Notes: generated by a model from the letters alone, not told the origin. A stretch of DNA of 57,072 bases from Opitutales bacterium (GCA_028280845.1 JANQKZ010000013.1:1-57072), one strand, 5' to 3'. Numbered from the stretch's first letter, positions 10,143-19,108 are shown. Numbers and translations: made by a program.

Positions 10143-10601
10143 TTAAATGCGTTGTTCCTCGATGTCGTAGACATCGAACCAGTAATTGACCACGCGATTG
10201 GCGGGAATGAATTCAGGGATATAAGTTTCGAGGAACTCCTGCAGTTCGATGGGCATTTCGTTGATGCGCTTATACCGCATGTCATTGTTCCACTGGATGA
10301 TTTCTTTGGTCTCACGTGGCTTGGCGTTGGCCTCGATCCATGCCGCCATCTCGTCGTCGGAAGCACCTGTGGCGACCTGATCGCGAAAGGCTTCCACCGC
10401 GATGCCGGTGAAGTTAAAAAAGAAGTCATCGAGGGGGCAGCCGAAATGATACTCACCATTGGCGCCGTTTAAAACGGCCCTGCACTTATCCAGGGTGCGG
10501 GCGGCCACCACGTAGGGGCCCAGCTTGGCGCGCGGGCTACGTGGAAAGGCGGTGTTTAGATCGAGGGCGAGCGCGGCTCCAGTTTTCATTGTGTCTGACA
10601 T
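10143..10601 (-). CDS. DUF5069 domain protein
   Basis: A 152-residue soluble protein that matches the DUF5069 family over its full length. Typical features are the N-terminal LNTAFPRSPRAKLG, the central YHFGCPLDDFFFNFTG and a DEMAAWI helix followed by a conserved W-N segment. The family is common in Verrucomicrobia and Planctomycetes and has no known function. No signal peptide or membrane helix. It stands alone between two convergently or divergently arranged units; about 180 bp upstream of it contain no gene. Confidence 0.8.
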   Translation of the reverse strand: MSDTMKTGAALALDLNTAFPRSPRAKLGPYVVAARTLDKCRAVLNGANGEYHFGCPLDDFFFNFTGIAVEAFRDQVATGASDDEMAAWIEANAKPRETKEIIQWNNDMRYKRINEMPIELQEFLETYIPEFIPANRVVNYWFDVYDIEEQRI

Positions 10602-10779
10602 AGAGTTATAGGATATGGCTGGAGATATTTTATTTCAGTCGGCGGTGAACTTTTTTCTTATGCCGGAGTTGAGGGCAGAAGATGTTTCAACCACGCGCAA
10701 CCGCCGTCGCCTGCGGCTATGCCGAGTCAGGAGCGCGGACCTTACAGAGAGAAATCCGATACAATTTTCCCGCTCGACC

Positions 10780-11910
10780 CTAGAACAAGGGGGCTATGGG
10801 GTGGTCCACGTCGCCGGGGTGGTCTTGGGACATGCGGTTAGACTCGGTCGTAGCCAGGTCAGTGAACGCTCCCTGAATGCCGGGGATCCTCATTTCGAGG
10901 AAGGCCTCGTGGCGCATGCCGATGAAAGCGCCGCCATGTTGATAAGTGACTTCACGCATGAGATTGGCATACTTCACTCCAGTTTCCCCGAAGTTAACGG
11001 GGTCAAAAATCAGGTTGGGAAAGCCGACTGCGTTAATCCGGACCGCACGTATTCCTTCTTCGTCTTCCGGGTTGATGACTTCAAGGCGATCGAGCACCCG
11101 GTCGGCCCGTCCATCGAATTCATCGCCAAAGACATAGATGCCGATCTGGACATCTTCATTCTCGGGTTCGCTGAAGGTGCGAATGGCCCGTATAATTCCA
11201 GGGACAGGGTTGGATACACTGAACACAGGATAGCTGCGAATCGCGCGTCCGATGGCGGTTCGGGTTTCCGTGCTGTCATCCAGCCAGCGTCCATTGCTTT
11301 GCCGAATAATATAATTTCCACTGGAGTCGAGTACCTGGATGCCTTCAACTTTTGGGTAGACCCGGAGGGTTTCATCAATGGTCTGGACCACGTATCCGTG
11401 GACTCCCCCTGTGCGTTGGTCGCGCATACTTCCGGAGGTATCGATAACGAAAATTAAATAATTACTCTCCACCGGAATTCCGACGGGATCAGGGGATTCG
11501 CGTTGGATCACGTCGATTTTTTTCTGACGTGCGGCGATGAAGTCCCGCATGTCGTCCATTTCCACCAATAAAGCTTCCTGTCCTGCCTCCTGCTCTGCAA
11601 TCTGGCGCGCGAGATCAGCAATCTGTTTCGCCATGTCTTCCCGCTCCTCTTTTACTTTGGAGAGGCGTACTTCCTGGGCGGCCGTTTCCTGCTGCAAGAC
11701 ATCGGTTTCGGACTGAAAGGCGGCCAACATCTCGAGTCGTTTTTGAAGGATCTCATTGAGGGATTCATTGACCCCCCTGACCTGTTTGGTCTGGGCGCCC
11801 ATGGTCAAGACAAACAACAGGATAACCGCTCCAAACCCGCAACAAATACAATCGAGGAAGGAGAGTCCCAGGTTGGCGATTCCGCCCTTTTTCTTTCTTC
11901 GACGGGGCAT
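10780..11910 (-). CDS. Membrane-anchored vWA protein, intact metal site
   Basis: A 376-residue protein, last of a four-gene operon. A basic N-terminus precedes one membrane helix (residues 17-38) reading LSFLDCICCGFGAV. The Asp early in the helix sits where ExbD/MotB proteins carry the ion-accepting Asp. A coiled coil (about 45-140) leads to a von Willebrand A domain (about 150-345) with an intact MIDAS motif D-T-S-G-S starting at Asp157. The vWA domain would lie in the periplasm if topology follows ExbD. The start ATG overlaps the stop of the preceding vWA gene by one base (TGATG). Function is not known; a moving or ligand-gripping part of an ion-driven complex is an inference from context. 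Confidence 0.82.
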   Translation of the reverse strand: MPRRRKKKGGIANLGLSFLDCICCGFGAVILLFVLTMGAQTKQVRGVNESLNEILQKRLEMLAAFQSETDVLQQETAAQEVRLSKVKEEREDMAKQIADLARQIAEQEAGQEALLVEMDDMRDFIAARQKKIDVIQRESPDPVGIPVESNYLIFVIDTSGSMRDQRTGGVHGYVVQTIDETLRVYPKVEGIQVLDSSGNYIIRQSNGRWLDDSTETRTAIGRAIRSYPVFSVSNPVPGIIRAIRTFSEPENEDVQIGIYVFGDEFDGRADRVLDRLEVINPEDEEGIRAVRINAVGFPNLIFDPVNFGETGVKYANLMREVTYQHGGAFIGMRHEAFLEMRIPGIQGAFTDLATTESNRMSQDHPGDVDHPIAPLF

Positions 11911-12983
11911 CAGGTATCGGGCCAGGTTTTGGAGGGGGTGACGAGAGCGCCTTTGGAATAGGTGGCCATACTCCAGTAGGCAATGGCGGCTGAGGGATCG
12001 CCCTCAAAGGGAAGTAATAAAATATTCAGGGGAACGTTCGGGGGCTGAACCCGTCTGGCGGCCAGGTACATCTGGATCCGTATCTGCTCATCAATGAACT
12101 GGCCCGCAGCCACCGAGTCGGCCTGAGTGGGCAGGCCATCAATGATCAAAATAATGTTATCGGGCAGCTCGGTGAACCCGTTGACAACCTGGAACGCACG
12201 TTCGAGGTTGGCGCCCCCGGAAGGGCTCACTACTTCCAGAGCATCGAGGACACGCTCGGTATTATCGGTATCGAGCGGATCCATCCAGTTGCTCAGGCCC
12301 TCACCCTCGAGGAGAGGGAAGACTTCGCGGTTAAAGAAGGCGATCTGGTACTTACTGTTCGCCTGAATATTGGCGACGAACCACTTTAACATGCGGATTG
12401 TCTGGTCCCATTTGGGTGCCAGCCTGCGTTCCTCCTCTGTTTGCCCGGAGCGCTCGACCGCGGCTTCAATGCTGAGATCCAACATGCCGCCTGAGGCCTC
12501 TACAAGGAAAAGCACCCGCTCACCCTCCATGCGGAAATTCGTCAGGTATTGCCGTTTTTGGGGATTGGGCATGGGCAGGGGTGGCAGCTCATCATCGGTA
12601 GGGATGGCTTCAGATTGTTCCATCAGGAGGCGTTGTATATCTTCCAGGTTGGACATTTTCCGGAGCAGGAGGGAGAGGGTCTCGGTGCGATCAATAATCT
12701 GATCTTCCATGCTCTTATTGATCTCGACGACGGTAGCAATTTCATCCGAATTTTCCTGGATGGAACGCCGGAGTCGTTGGGCCCGTTCCTCCTCCTTCTC
12801 AATATCCGAACTCAGGCGCTCGATGATTTCCTGCGCGTTATCGACCTGACCCTTGCTTTCGTTCGCGCGCTTTCCACTGGTCAACACGAAGATAAGGAGA
12901 ACAGCGCCAAAGCCGCAGCAGATACAGTCCAGGAAAGACAAGCCGTATTGATCATTGGTATCTCTATCTTTCTTCCGTCGCAT
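11910..12983 (-). CDS. Membrane-anchored vWA-like protein, degenerate metal site
   Basis: A 357-residue paralogue of the next gene. It has the same layout: basic N-terminus, membrane helix with the shared LSFLDCICCGFGAV stretch, coiled coil (about 42-120), and a vWA-fold domain (about 150-345). Here the MIDAS position reads E-A-S-G-G at Glu162, so the first Asp and last Ser of D-x-S-x-S are lost and metal binding is unlikely. The pair therefore looks like an asymmetric heterodimer, one active and one structural subunit. It is 9 bp downstream of the actin-fold ATPase gene and overlaps the following vWA gene by one base, so co-translation is probable. Confidence 0.8.
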   Translation of the reverse strand: MRRKKDRDTNDQYGLSFLDCICCGFGAVLLIFVLTSGKRANESKGQVDNAQEIIERLSSDIEKEEERAQRLRRSIQENSDEIATVVEINKSMEDQIIDRTETLSLLLRKMSNLEDIQRLLMEQSEAIPTDDELPPLPMPNPQKRQYLTNFRMEGERVLFLVEASGGMLDLSIEAAVERSGQTEEERRLAPKWDQTIRMLKWFVANIQANSKYQIAFFNREVFPLLEGEGLSNWMDPLDTDNTERVLDALEVVSPSGGANLERAFQVVNGFTELPDNIILIIDGLPTQADSVAAGQFIDEQIRIQMYLAARRVQPPNVPLNILLLPFEGDPSAAIAYWSMATYSKGALVTPSKTWPDT

Positions 12984-12992
12984 GTCGGGGCT

Positions 12993-14450
12993 TCAGGCGT
13001 GACTGGGAGTGGAACAGTGGATGAGGTCTAATTGGAATTTTCGTCCTTGTTGAACGATAGCCAGGCGGTCGCCGGTTTTCAGCGCCAGGATACCGCGGGC
13101 CGGGGAGTCATTGATGGAAAGGTCAATTCCGGTATCAGGCATCACCTGTAAGTCTTTCCCCTCCCAGGGAAAGTGGAAGGCTTCGCGAATATTCGACGGC
13201 AGGTAAGTCGTGCCATTTACGGGTTCGTCTTTATAGATCCCGGAAGAGTCCAGCGGATAGGCGATACTATCGAGGAGGATATGTGTCGGCGGAAGATAAC
13301 TGTCCTCATCTTCGGAGTTCTCAATTTTTGAAACGGGGAGTGGCCGTTTGAAATTGCTGAAAATCGGAGTGTGTTGCAGATCCCGGGCGGGTTGGAATCT
13401 AGAGGCGATGTAGGCGGCTCCCGCAGCAGCGGCTCCCGGCTCCGCGCGATTAATAGAGATGGGATAGGGCGAGAAACGGGCGAGTTGCCCGGCTAAGCCG
13501 GGAAGATTGGCCGCCCGGCCTGACAAGTTGAGGATTACCGGTTGTCTGGGAGAAAAGGCGGAGTCGCCGCGGAGGTTGCGGGCAACCATTTCCGAAATAC
13601 GCTCAGTCCATTCTTGAATCGCGGCTTCCATCGTATCCTGGGCAATGACCATCTTTCGCGGCTGTCCTCCGTAGCTGATCGATATTTCACGCGGGCCCAG
13701 AGACGAAGGATTGAGAAGCAGCTTGCGGACCTTGAGGAAAAACTCCTGTTCGACCTCGGAATCCTCGCTGATGTCGAAGGCGGTTTCATGGAGGAATCGT
13801 TGAGAAAGCTTGGCATGTAGGCCCTCGAGGATGTGGTGGAATCCACAGTTGGGGATTTGATCAGCCAGGCGTGAGGAAACCTCCTCATCTCCGGCCAGGC
13901 GGTAAAAGTGAGTCTGATACTGGTTGATGTTCAGATGATAAAACACCGGTGATTTAAGGACCTCTTTGTCTGTTTCAAAGTGGAGGCCGGCGACTTCCAT
14001 CGGTAGCAAGACAGAGACGGGAATGCCCAGATCGGAAGTAATCCCCAGCATCAGTCCGAGTCGGTCTTCCATTTCCGCATTATTGGAAAGGACCACCCCA
14101 GGCACAGACAGGCCGACGGCTGCCACATTGTCGGTCACACCGGTGATGCGTTCCCAAATATACTTTAGATGGAGATAGGCCAGGTGTGCGTTGGAGATGT
14201 TCTTTTTTCCCGCGGAAAGGGAGCTGGTCCGCAGCGAGAGTTGTTCCCAGAACCGATCGGTGGAGCGGGCTGGACTGAGCTTAAAAAACGGGATGGCTTG
14301 TTCTCCCAGTTTCAGGCCACGATCTCCAAGATAAGCGTACCCGGGGCTGTTGACCGAGTCTTTCCCCAGAGGGATGATGGCCTGATCATCGCCATCGTAG
14401 AGGCAGGCGGTAATGCCGGCGTCAGAAAAGCTTAAACCGATGGTTTGCAT
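12993..14450 (-). CDS. Hsp70/actin-fold (ASKHA) ATPase-like protein
   Basis: A 485-residue protein with the outline of an Hsp70-type nucleotide-binding domain. A phosphate-1-like start (TIGLSFSDAGITACLYDG), the AAVGLSVPG strand, and a C-terminal adenosine motif (VILNLSGRAANLPG followed by EPGAAAAGAAYIA) follow the DnaK order. The last ~110 residues are not a canonical Hsp70 substrate domain. It has no membrane helix, so it is presumably cytosolic. It lies between the ExbB-like gene (10 bp upstream) and the vWA genes (9 bp downstream). An ATP-driven assembly or switch role for the membrane complex is inferred; the family match is moderate because the central phosphate-2 region is divergent. 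Confidence 0.65.
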   Translation of the reverse strand: MQTIGLSFSDAGITACLYDGDDQAIIPLGKDSVNSPGYAYLGDRGLKLGEQAIPFFKLSPARSTDRFWEQLSLRTSSLSAGKKNISNAHLAYLHLKYIWERITGVTDNVAAVGLSVPGVVLSNNAEMEDRLGLMLGITSDLGIPVSVLLPMEVAGLHFETDKEVLKSPVFYHLNINQYQTHFYRLAGDEEVSSRLADQIPNCGFHHILEGLHAKLSQRFLHETAFDISEDSEVEQEFFLKVRKLLLNPSSLGPREISISYGGQPRKMVIAQDTMEAAIQEWTERISEMVARNLRGDSAFSPRQPVILNLSGRAANLPGLAGQLARFSPYPISINRAEPGAAAAGAAYIASRFQPARDLQHTPIFSNFKRPLPVSKIENSEDEDSYLPPTHILLDSIAYPLDSSGIYKDEPVNGTTYLPSNIREAFHFPWEGKDLQVMPDTGIDLSINDSPARGILALKTGDRLAIVQQGRKFQLDLIHCSTPSHA

Positions 14451-14460
14451 AAAGCGGGAG

Positions 14461-15339
14461 TTAAGAAGTCACTGGTGCGGGGGAGGAACCAGTCGATCCT
14501 TCACCAATCACCGGAATCTTCATGGCACTGATCAACTTTTCCTGACAGTAGCGGCCGAGGTTTAAAATGAGATTATCCTGCGAAGACTGGAGCATAAAGA
14601 CGAAAAAGGTCAGCACGATACTGAATAGGAGGGCCACGAGAGTAGAATTAAAGGCAAGACCGAGGCTGGAGGTCACTCCACTGATATCCCCTTCAATGGC
14701 TTGTTCGGCCTGTGATAAGGCCTCCCCGATACCGCGGACTGTCCCGATAAACCCAATGGAGGGGATGGCCCATCCGATATATCGGATTAGGGACAAATCG
14801 GTGTCCATCTGCTCGGAGGCGATATCGGAATCCTGTTGAATAGACTCTGAAACGGCGGAAATCGAGTGAGTGGAGTGGAAGCGGTGGAGGCCGTTCATCA
14901 GAAACTGGGGAAGTAACTTTCCTCGCAAACTGCCGGTCCCCTCGACGGATTCCCGGATTTCCCGGTAGAAGCCCAAGGCATTGCCGGGTATAATTCGCTC
15001 GCCTTTGGCCAAATCCAAGAACGAGGTTTGCAGGCATCTTCGTTCCCCGGAGAGGAGGGCCACCTTCTCAAGGATCAATAGGAAAGCCCAGACCAGCAAG
15101 GACATACAGATTTGCTGTTCGGTGTCTTTAAGGATGACGGGGATCGCTCGCTGGGTCTGTCCCGCCCGTTCAGAATCGCTCTCTTTGAGAACACGTTCCT
15201 GAGCGGCGGCATATTCAGCCTTGGGACGAATATACTGAGCATAAAAATATTCGACCGTAGCAAAGGCGGCCACCAAGGCCACGACGCGATATAAGGTTCT
15301 AAAATTCAGCGGGAAACGAAACTTTTTTTGCTTACGCAT
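14461..15339 (-). CDS. MotA/TolQ/ExbB-type proton channel protein
   Basis: About 292 residues with four probable membrane helices: one near the N-terminus, one around residues 78-98, and two near the end. The last two carry the family signatures: IGWAIPSIGFIGTVRGIG, and GLAFNSTLVALLFSIV with the conserved Thr lining the ion path. ExbB, TolQ and MotA pentamers work with ExbD-type helices whose Asp takes the proton; both vWA proteins of this operon carry such a helix. The gene opens the operon. ATG at 15339 is chosen; an upstream TTG at 15381 preceded by AAGGA is possible. Confidence 0.85.
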   Translation of the reverse strand: MRKQKKFRFPLNFRTLYRVVALVAAFATVEYFYAQYIRPKAEYAAAQERVLKESDSERAGQTQRAIPVILKDTEQQICMSLLVWAFLLILEKVALLSGERRCLQTSFLDLAKGERIIPGNALGFYREIRESVEGTGSLRGKLLPQFLMNGLHRFHSTHSISAVSESIQQDSDIASEQMDTDLSLIRYIGWAIPSIGFIGTVRGIGEALSQAEQAIEGDISGVTSSLGLAFNSTLVALLFSIVLTFFVFMLQSSQDNLILNLGRYCQEKLISAMKIPVIGEGSTGSSPAPVTS

Positions 15340-15472
15340 TTCTAAAAACTCTACTCTGTGTGAACTTTTTTTATTCCGCAATGTTCCTTAGGAAATCATA
15401 TCAAAAACCGGCAGTTGATTTTTTTTGCGAAGGGCATTAGTTATTTATTATCTTTCCACCACCTTCTTGTTT

Positions 15473-16090
15473 ATGACCTCAAAAATAACGGCGTTCTTTC
15501 TAGCTTGTGCGATAATTGGCAGCTTTCAAGTAGGTTGCTCATCAAGTTCTACTTTCAGCACGGCCTCGTCCACAACGAAAGGAGCAGGAGCGGGAGCTGT
15601 TATCGGTGCCGGTAGTGGTGCCATTGTGGGCAATAATGTAAGCGGTTCCAGCTCAGGAGAAGGAGCATTGATAGGAGCGGCGGCTGGTGTGGTCGTCGGT
15701 GGCCTGATTGGAATGGCCCAGGATGCACAACGGAAAAAGGAGCAGGAAGCCCTGGCCATGAATCGGGCCCAACAGCAGGAGATGGCTCGTCAGCGCCAGC
15801 AGGCTGCGGCTCAAAAGGAGCGCCTCGAACAGGAACTTGCCCTGGCTGAAGGGTTGGAAATTTCTGAAGAAGAACTTCGTGAAATTCAGCAACGCGCTGC
15901 GGTTACCCAGCAGCGCCTGCAGGAACTGCGTGAATTACGTGCTGCAGCGATAGCCCGGAAAGAAGCCCTCGACGAGGCGATGACAACGATCGATTCGGCC
16001 GAACTGGAAATTGCGGCCCTGGAAGCAGAACTTGCCGAGTTGGAGGCCGACACCGGCGGTCAGTCAGATGACGATAATCCCGACCTGTAA
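15473..16090 (+). CDS. Glycine-zipper lipoprotein with coiled coil
   Basis: A 205-residue protein. A signal peptide ends in a lipobox-like FQVGCSS. Then comes a glycine-zipper region (about residues 38-85) with GAGAGAVIGAGSGAIVG and a second G-rich helix ending in VVVGGLIG. A long Q/E/A-rich coiled coil fills the rest. YMGG/glycine-zipper proteins are usually envelope-associated and may insert in the outer membrane. It is the first of three collinear lipoprotein genes divergent from the ExbB/vWA operon, with about 130 bp between the two starts. Functional connection is inferred from that arrangement. Confidence 0.75.
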   Translation: MTSKITAFFLACAIIGSFQVGCSSSSTFSTASSTTKGAGAGAVIGAGSGAIVGNNVSGSSSGEGALIGAAAGVVVGGLIGMAQDAQRKKEQEALAMNRAQQQEMARQRQQAAAQKERLEQELALAEGLEISEEELREIQQRAAVTQQRLQELRELRAAAIARKEALDEAMTTIDSAELEIAALEAELAELEADTGGQSDDDNPDL

Positions 16091-16101
16091 TCTTTATAAC
16101 T

Positions 16102-16836
16102 ATGAGCGGGATTAATTCCCCTACCAAACGTTTAGCCTCACACCTTCGTCACTGCAGCGGAGGTGGTTTTATCTTTTTGGGATTCATTCTCCTGTTCCTG
16201 ACAGGTTGTGAGAATTCCTATCAGGTCAAAGTGGATGGCATTCGTGATAACCGGATGATCTACCCTCAGGGAACGCCATATGCCGTCTTGCTTCCTCCTC
16301 GCGGGGCAACCGGATTGGACTTTGATCGGGAAAAGGCAGAAGCCATGGTGAAAACATCGTTGGCGACGCGCGGATATTACCCGGTGGACAATGTGAATGA
16401 AGCCGAAATTGTGATCACCGTCGAGTATGGTCTCACTGCCGGTCGAGTCAGCTTCAAGCAACGGCGGTCTATCATGCCTCCCGTCATCGGGACCTATGAT
16501 CCCGGGTATCAGACCTACCCAGGGATTATCCCCGTTCTTCCGCCGACTAAAGATGAATTGGTTAGCGAAGTGGTAAAAACCAAATATATTACTTTCAGCG
16601 CACGTGATCCTGATAAGATTGATCGTAACGGGAAGCCTATTGAAGTCTGGAACCTGGTCGTCAAAATTGAAGACGAGGGGGATGACCTGGATGAATATAT
16701 GCCCGTTCTCCTCGCGGCAGCCATGAATTACCTGGGGGAAGATACCGGCGAGCAGCTTGAACTGACCCTGGGGCCGGATTCTGAAGCGGTGCAATATGTG
16801 ATCAATGACGCCACTTTCGAAAAGCCTGTCTATTAA
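16102..16836 (+). CDS. Lipoprotein, DUF4136-like, first of tandem pair
   Basis: A 244-residue protein with a long basic N-terminus, a hydrophobic stretch and the lipobox LFLTGCEN. The mature region has an acidic helix with KAEAMVKTSLATRG, then EAEIVITVEYG, a pattern seen in DUF4136-type lipoproteins where one strand precedes a family-wide V-x-[VI]-x-[YF]-G. Near the end YMPVLLAAAMNYLG recurs in the next gene as YIPVMAAAALDYIG, so the two are paralogues. It lies 11 bp after the glycine-zipper gene. No biochemical role is known. Confidence 0.65.
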   Translation: MSGINSPTKRLASHLRHCSGGGFIFLGFILLFLTGCENSYQVKVDGIRDNRMIYPQGTPYAVLLPPRGATGLDFDREKAEAMVKTSLATRGYYPVDNVNEAEIVITVEYGLTAGRVSFKQRRSIMPPVIGTYDPGYQTYPGIIPVLPPTKDELVSEVVKTKYITFSARDPDKIDRNGKPIEVWNLVVKIEDEGDDLDEYMPVLLAAAMNYLGEDTGEQLELTLGPDSEAVQYVINDATFEKPVY

Positions 16837-16888
16837 ATACATTTCTCTCTCTCTTCGCTTTTACCAATCCCCCAACCCATTCCCCTCA

Positions 16889-17686
16889 ATGTATAATCGG
16901 CTCAAATTTCCTGCTTCTCTCACACCGTTGAAGCAGGCGGCCCTCGGGGCCATATTCGCAGCGACCGCCCTTGTGTTTTCGGGATGTAATACATCAAAAT
17001 CGTATGAGGTTGAGGTGGAGGCGAAAAGCATTCCTGAAAAAATGGTGGGGATGGAGTCCTATCGCATTGCCAGCCGAAATCGTGAGAATGATGAATCGAG
17101 CCTCCGATATAGAGAAACGGAGGAGCAGATTCGCACGGCCTTGAGTGGTATCGGCATGTATGAAACCACGGACCCGGAACAGGCGGATATGGTGGTGGAA
17201 ATTGATTATGGGGTGAGTCCGCCAAAGGAAGTCCTGGTTGAATACCAGGAGCCGGTTTATGTATCGGTTCCCGGTCGAGTCCGCTATGTTTCCCAGCAGG
17301 TCCGCGACAAGTCAGGCAGGTTAATTACAGTCCGCGTCCCAATCTACGAGCCGCCCAAACAAGTTTTTGCGGGAACCCAATCCCGGGTAAAGCCGGTTAC
17401 GGTATATGACAAGTATCTCACTATAACCGGATCCCGGATTGATCGTGATCTGGGCGATGAACGGCGGGATCCGGCATTTTCTGTCAATGTATCGAATCAG
17501 AGTGAAAACGATGATTTGCGCGAATACATACCGGTCATGGCTGCTGCGGCTCTTGACTATATCGGCACGAATACCGAAAAAGAAGAAAAACTGAGGATTA
17601 AGGCAGATGATGAAGACGTTGCCTTCATTAAGGCTGGCTACTCCGAAGATGGCCCTTTTACCGGTCCCAGCACCGGTAGTCCCTGA
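16889..17686 (+). CDS. Lipoprotein, DUF4136-like, second of tandem pair
   Basis: A 265-residue paralogue of the preceding lipoprotein. The start at 16889 gives a proper signal peptide with lipobox LVFSGCNT. Shared elements are the long helix ending in SGIGMYET, the strand ADMVVEIDYGV, and YIPVMAAAALDYIG near the C-terminus. It differs by a central proline-rich insert (about residues 120-165) and an acidic, charged tail. It sits 52 bp after its sister and is followed 15 bp later by the DUF983 gene, so transcription may read on. Confidence 0.65.
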   Translation: MYNRLKFPASLTPLKQAALGAIFAATALVFSGCNTSKSYEVEVEAKSIPEKMVGMESYRIASRNRENDESSLRYRETEEQIRTALSGIGMYETTDPEQADMVVEIDYGVSPPKEVLVEYQEPVYVSVPGRVRYVSQQVRDKSGRLITVRVPIYEPPKQVFAGTQSRVKPVTVYDKYLTITGSRIDRDLGDERRDPAFSVNVSNQSENDDLREYIPVMAAAALDYIGTNTEKEEKLRIKADDEDVAFIKAGYSEDGPFTGPSTGSP

Positions 17687-17701
17687 TACTTTCTCCTGCT
17701 G

Positions 17702-18094
17702 ATGGAGGTATCCCGAGCCACGATTGTTCGCCGCGGGCTGACCGAATGCTGTCCGAATTGTGGGCATCGTTCCATTTTTAAGGGATTACGTCTGCTCCCT
17801 ACCTGTCCCTATTGTTTCATGGCCCTTCAGCGTGGTTCCGGTTGGTGGTTAGGGCCCCTGGTGATCAATTACGGAATGGTGGTCTTTTTCCTGGTCCTCC
17901 CGCTCCTGGCTGCCGGATTGCTGAGCTGGATTCCGCTCCTTTGGGGAATTTGGGGTGCCGTGGGGGCTGGATTGGTCGCGCCTTTTTTCCTCTATCGCTA
18001 TTCCTGGAGCCTTTGGCTAATGAGTTATTATTTCTTCCTGCCCGAAGAACTCCCTGCCAATAACGAGAATTTTGATTTGATTGATAACCAATAA
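17702..18094 (+). CDS. DUF983 membrane protein
   Basis: A 130-residue protein that fits DUF983. A zinc-ribbon-like N-terminus has two Cys pairs (ECCPNCGH and CPYC, about residues 16-40), followed by RGSGWWLGP and two hydrophobic helices (about 55-100). The family is widespread, often near cytochrome or transport genes, and has no assigned reaction. It is probably an inner-membrane protein with the Cys cluster in the cytoplasm. It is 18 bp upstream of the binding-protein gene and likely co-transcribed. Confidence 0.8.
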   Translation: MEVSRATIVRRGLTECCPNCGHRSIFKGLRLLPTCPYCFMALQRGSGWWLGPLVINYGMVVFFLVLPLLAAGLLSWIPLLWGIWGAVGAGLVAPFFLYRYSWSLWLMSYYFFLPEELPANNENFDLIDNQ

Positions 18095-18112
18095 GGCCTA
18101 GCGTTCCGGACG

Positions 18113-19108
18113 ATGATGAAGCCGTTCACCCTCATCCTATTCTCCCTGGTTTTCTTTTTGGCCGGATGTTCCAAAAAGCAAAATGAGGAAGACCGCATCA
18201 CAGACTCAGGGCTCTTTCAGCTCACCGTACAACTGGACTGGAGGCCGGAACCCGAACACGGGGGTCTCTTTTATGCCTTGGTGAATGGTTACTTCGAAGC
18301 CGCGGGTCTCGAGGTAGACCTGGTTCCTGGCGGGCCGAATGCCCTTGTCACCCAGCGGGTTGCCACGGGCAAGGCCGACATTGGTCAAAGCGCTAGTACC
18401 CAGGTGATGTTTGCCCGATCCAACGGGTTTCCCCTGGTAAGTATAGCGAGCGTTTTTCATTACCTTCCCACAGGACTGATGATGCATGAGTCCAACCCGA
18501 TCACCAAATTCGAGGAATTGGATGGAAAGACCATCATGGCGCGCCCGGAGGCGGTCTATATCCCGTATTTGAAAAATAAATACAAGATCGATTTTGAAGT
18601 CATCCCGCAGAACTTCGGCCTCGCTTCCTTTCTGGCCGATAAGGACTTTATTCAAGAGGGCTTTTACATTGCCGAACCCTACTTTCTCAGGCGGGAGGGA
18701 GCTCAGGTGAAATGGCTTCCACTGTCAGATGCCGGGTATCTGGCATATGCCGTTTTGTTTTCCAATGAGGATTTCCTTGGAACCTACCCGGAACAGACCC
18801 GGGCCTTCATCGATGCATATATTCGCGGATGGGAAGGTTATTTAAGGGAAACCGGATATGAATCTACCCACGCTTACCTGAAAACCATTAACGACGGGTT
18901 GACCGATGGCTTCCTCGAGTTTTCCCGAAACCAGATTCTGCAGGATCGCTTAGTGGAAGGAGACCCGGCGAAGGGAGAAGCGATTGGGCGGATTCAGGTA
19001 TCCCGGATTGAAGCGGAAGTCAAAATGCTGGAGGAGCTGGATCTCCTGGAGCCCGGGCAGTTGCGGGCCAAAGACGTTGCCACCGAGACGTTTTTACCGT
19101 CACCTTGA
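18113..19108 (+). CDS. NMT1/THI5-type ABC substrate-binding lipoprotein
   Basis: A 331-residue periplasmic binding protein. Signal peptide and lipobox FFLAGCSKK, then VQLDWRPEPEHGGLFYAL, the standard opening of NMT1/ThiY-like proteins, and ATGKADIGQSASTQV in lobe one. Such proteins deliver pyrimidines (HMP precursors), riboflavin-related compounds or sulfonates to ABC importers. No permease or ATPase gene is adjacent, so it must use a transporter encoded elsewhere or act as a sensor. The ligand cannot be assigned from sequence. Confidence 0.82.
   Translation: MMKPFTLILFSLVFFLAGCSKKQNEEDRITDSGLFQLTVQLDWRPEPEHGGLFYALVNGYFEAAGLEVDLVPGGPNALVTQRVATGKADIGQSASTQVMFARSNGFPLVSIASVFHYLPTGLMMHESNPITKFEELDGKTIMARPEAVYIPYLKNKYKIDFEVIPQNFGLASFLADKDFIQEGFYIAEPYFLRREGAQVKWLPLSDAGYLAYAVLFSNEDFLGTYPEQTRAFIDAYIRGWEGYLRETGYESTHAYLKTINDGLTDGFLEFSRNQILQDRLVEGDPAKGEAIGRIQVSRIEAEVKMLEELDLLEPGQLRAKDVATETFLPSP

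Noticed and set aside
10615..11457. A 280-codon plus-strand frame opposite the first vWA gene
   Set aside because: Antisense to a protein with an intact MIDAS site and membrane anchor; no domain of its own.
10780..15339. Zorya-type antiphage system
   Set aside because: Zorya also uses a MotA/MotB-like pair, but no ZorC, ZorD helicase or ZorE nuclease is present, and the anchored domains are vWA, not OmpA-like.
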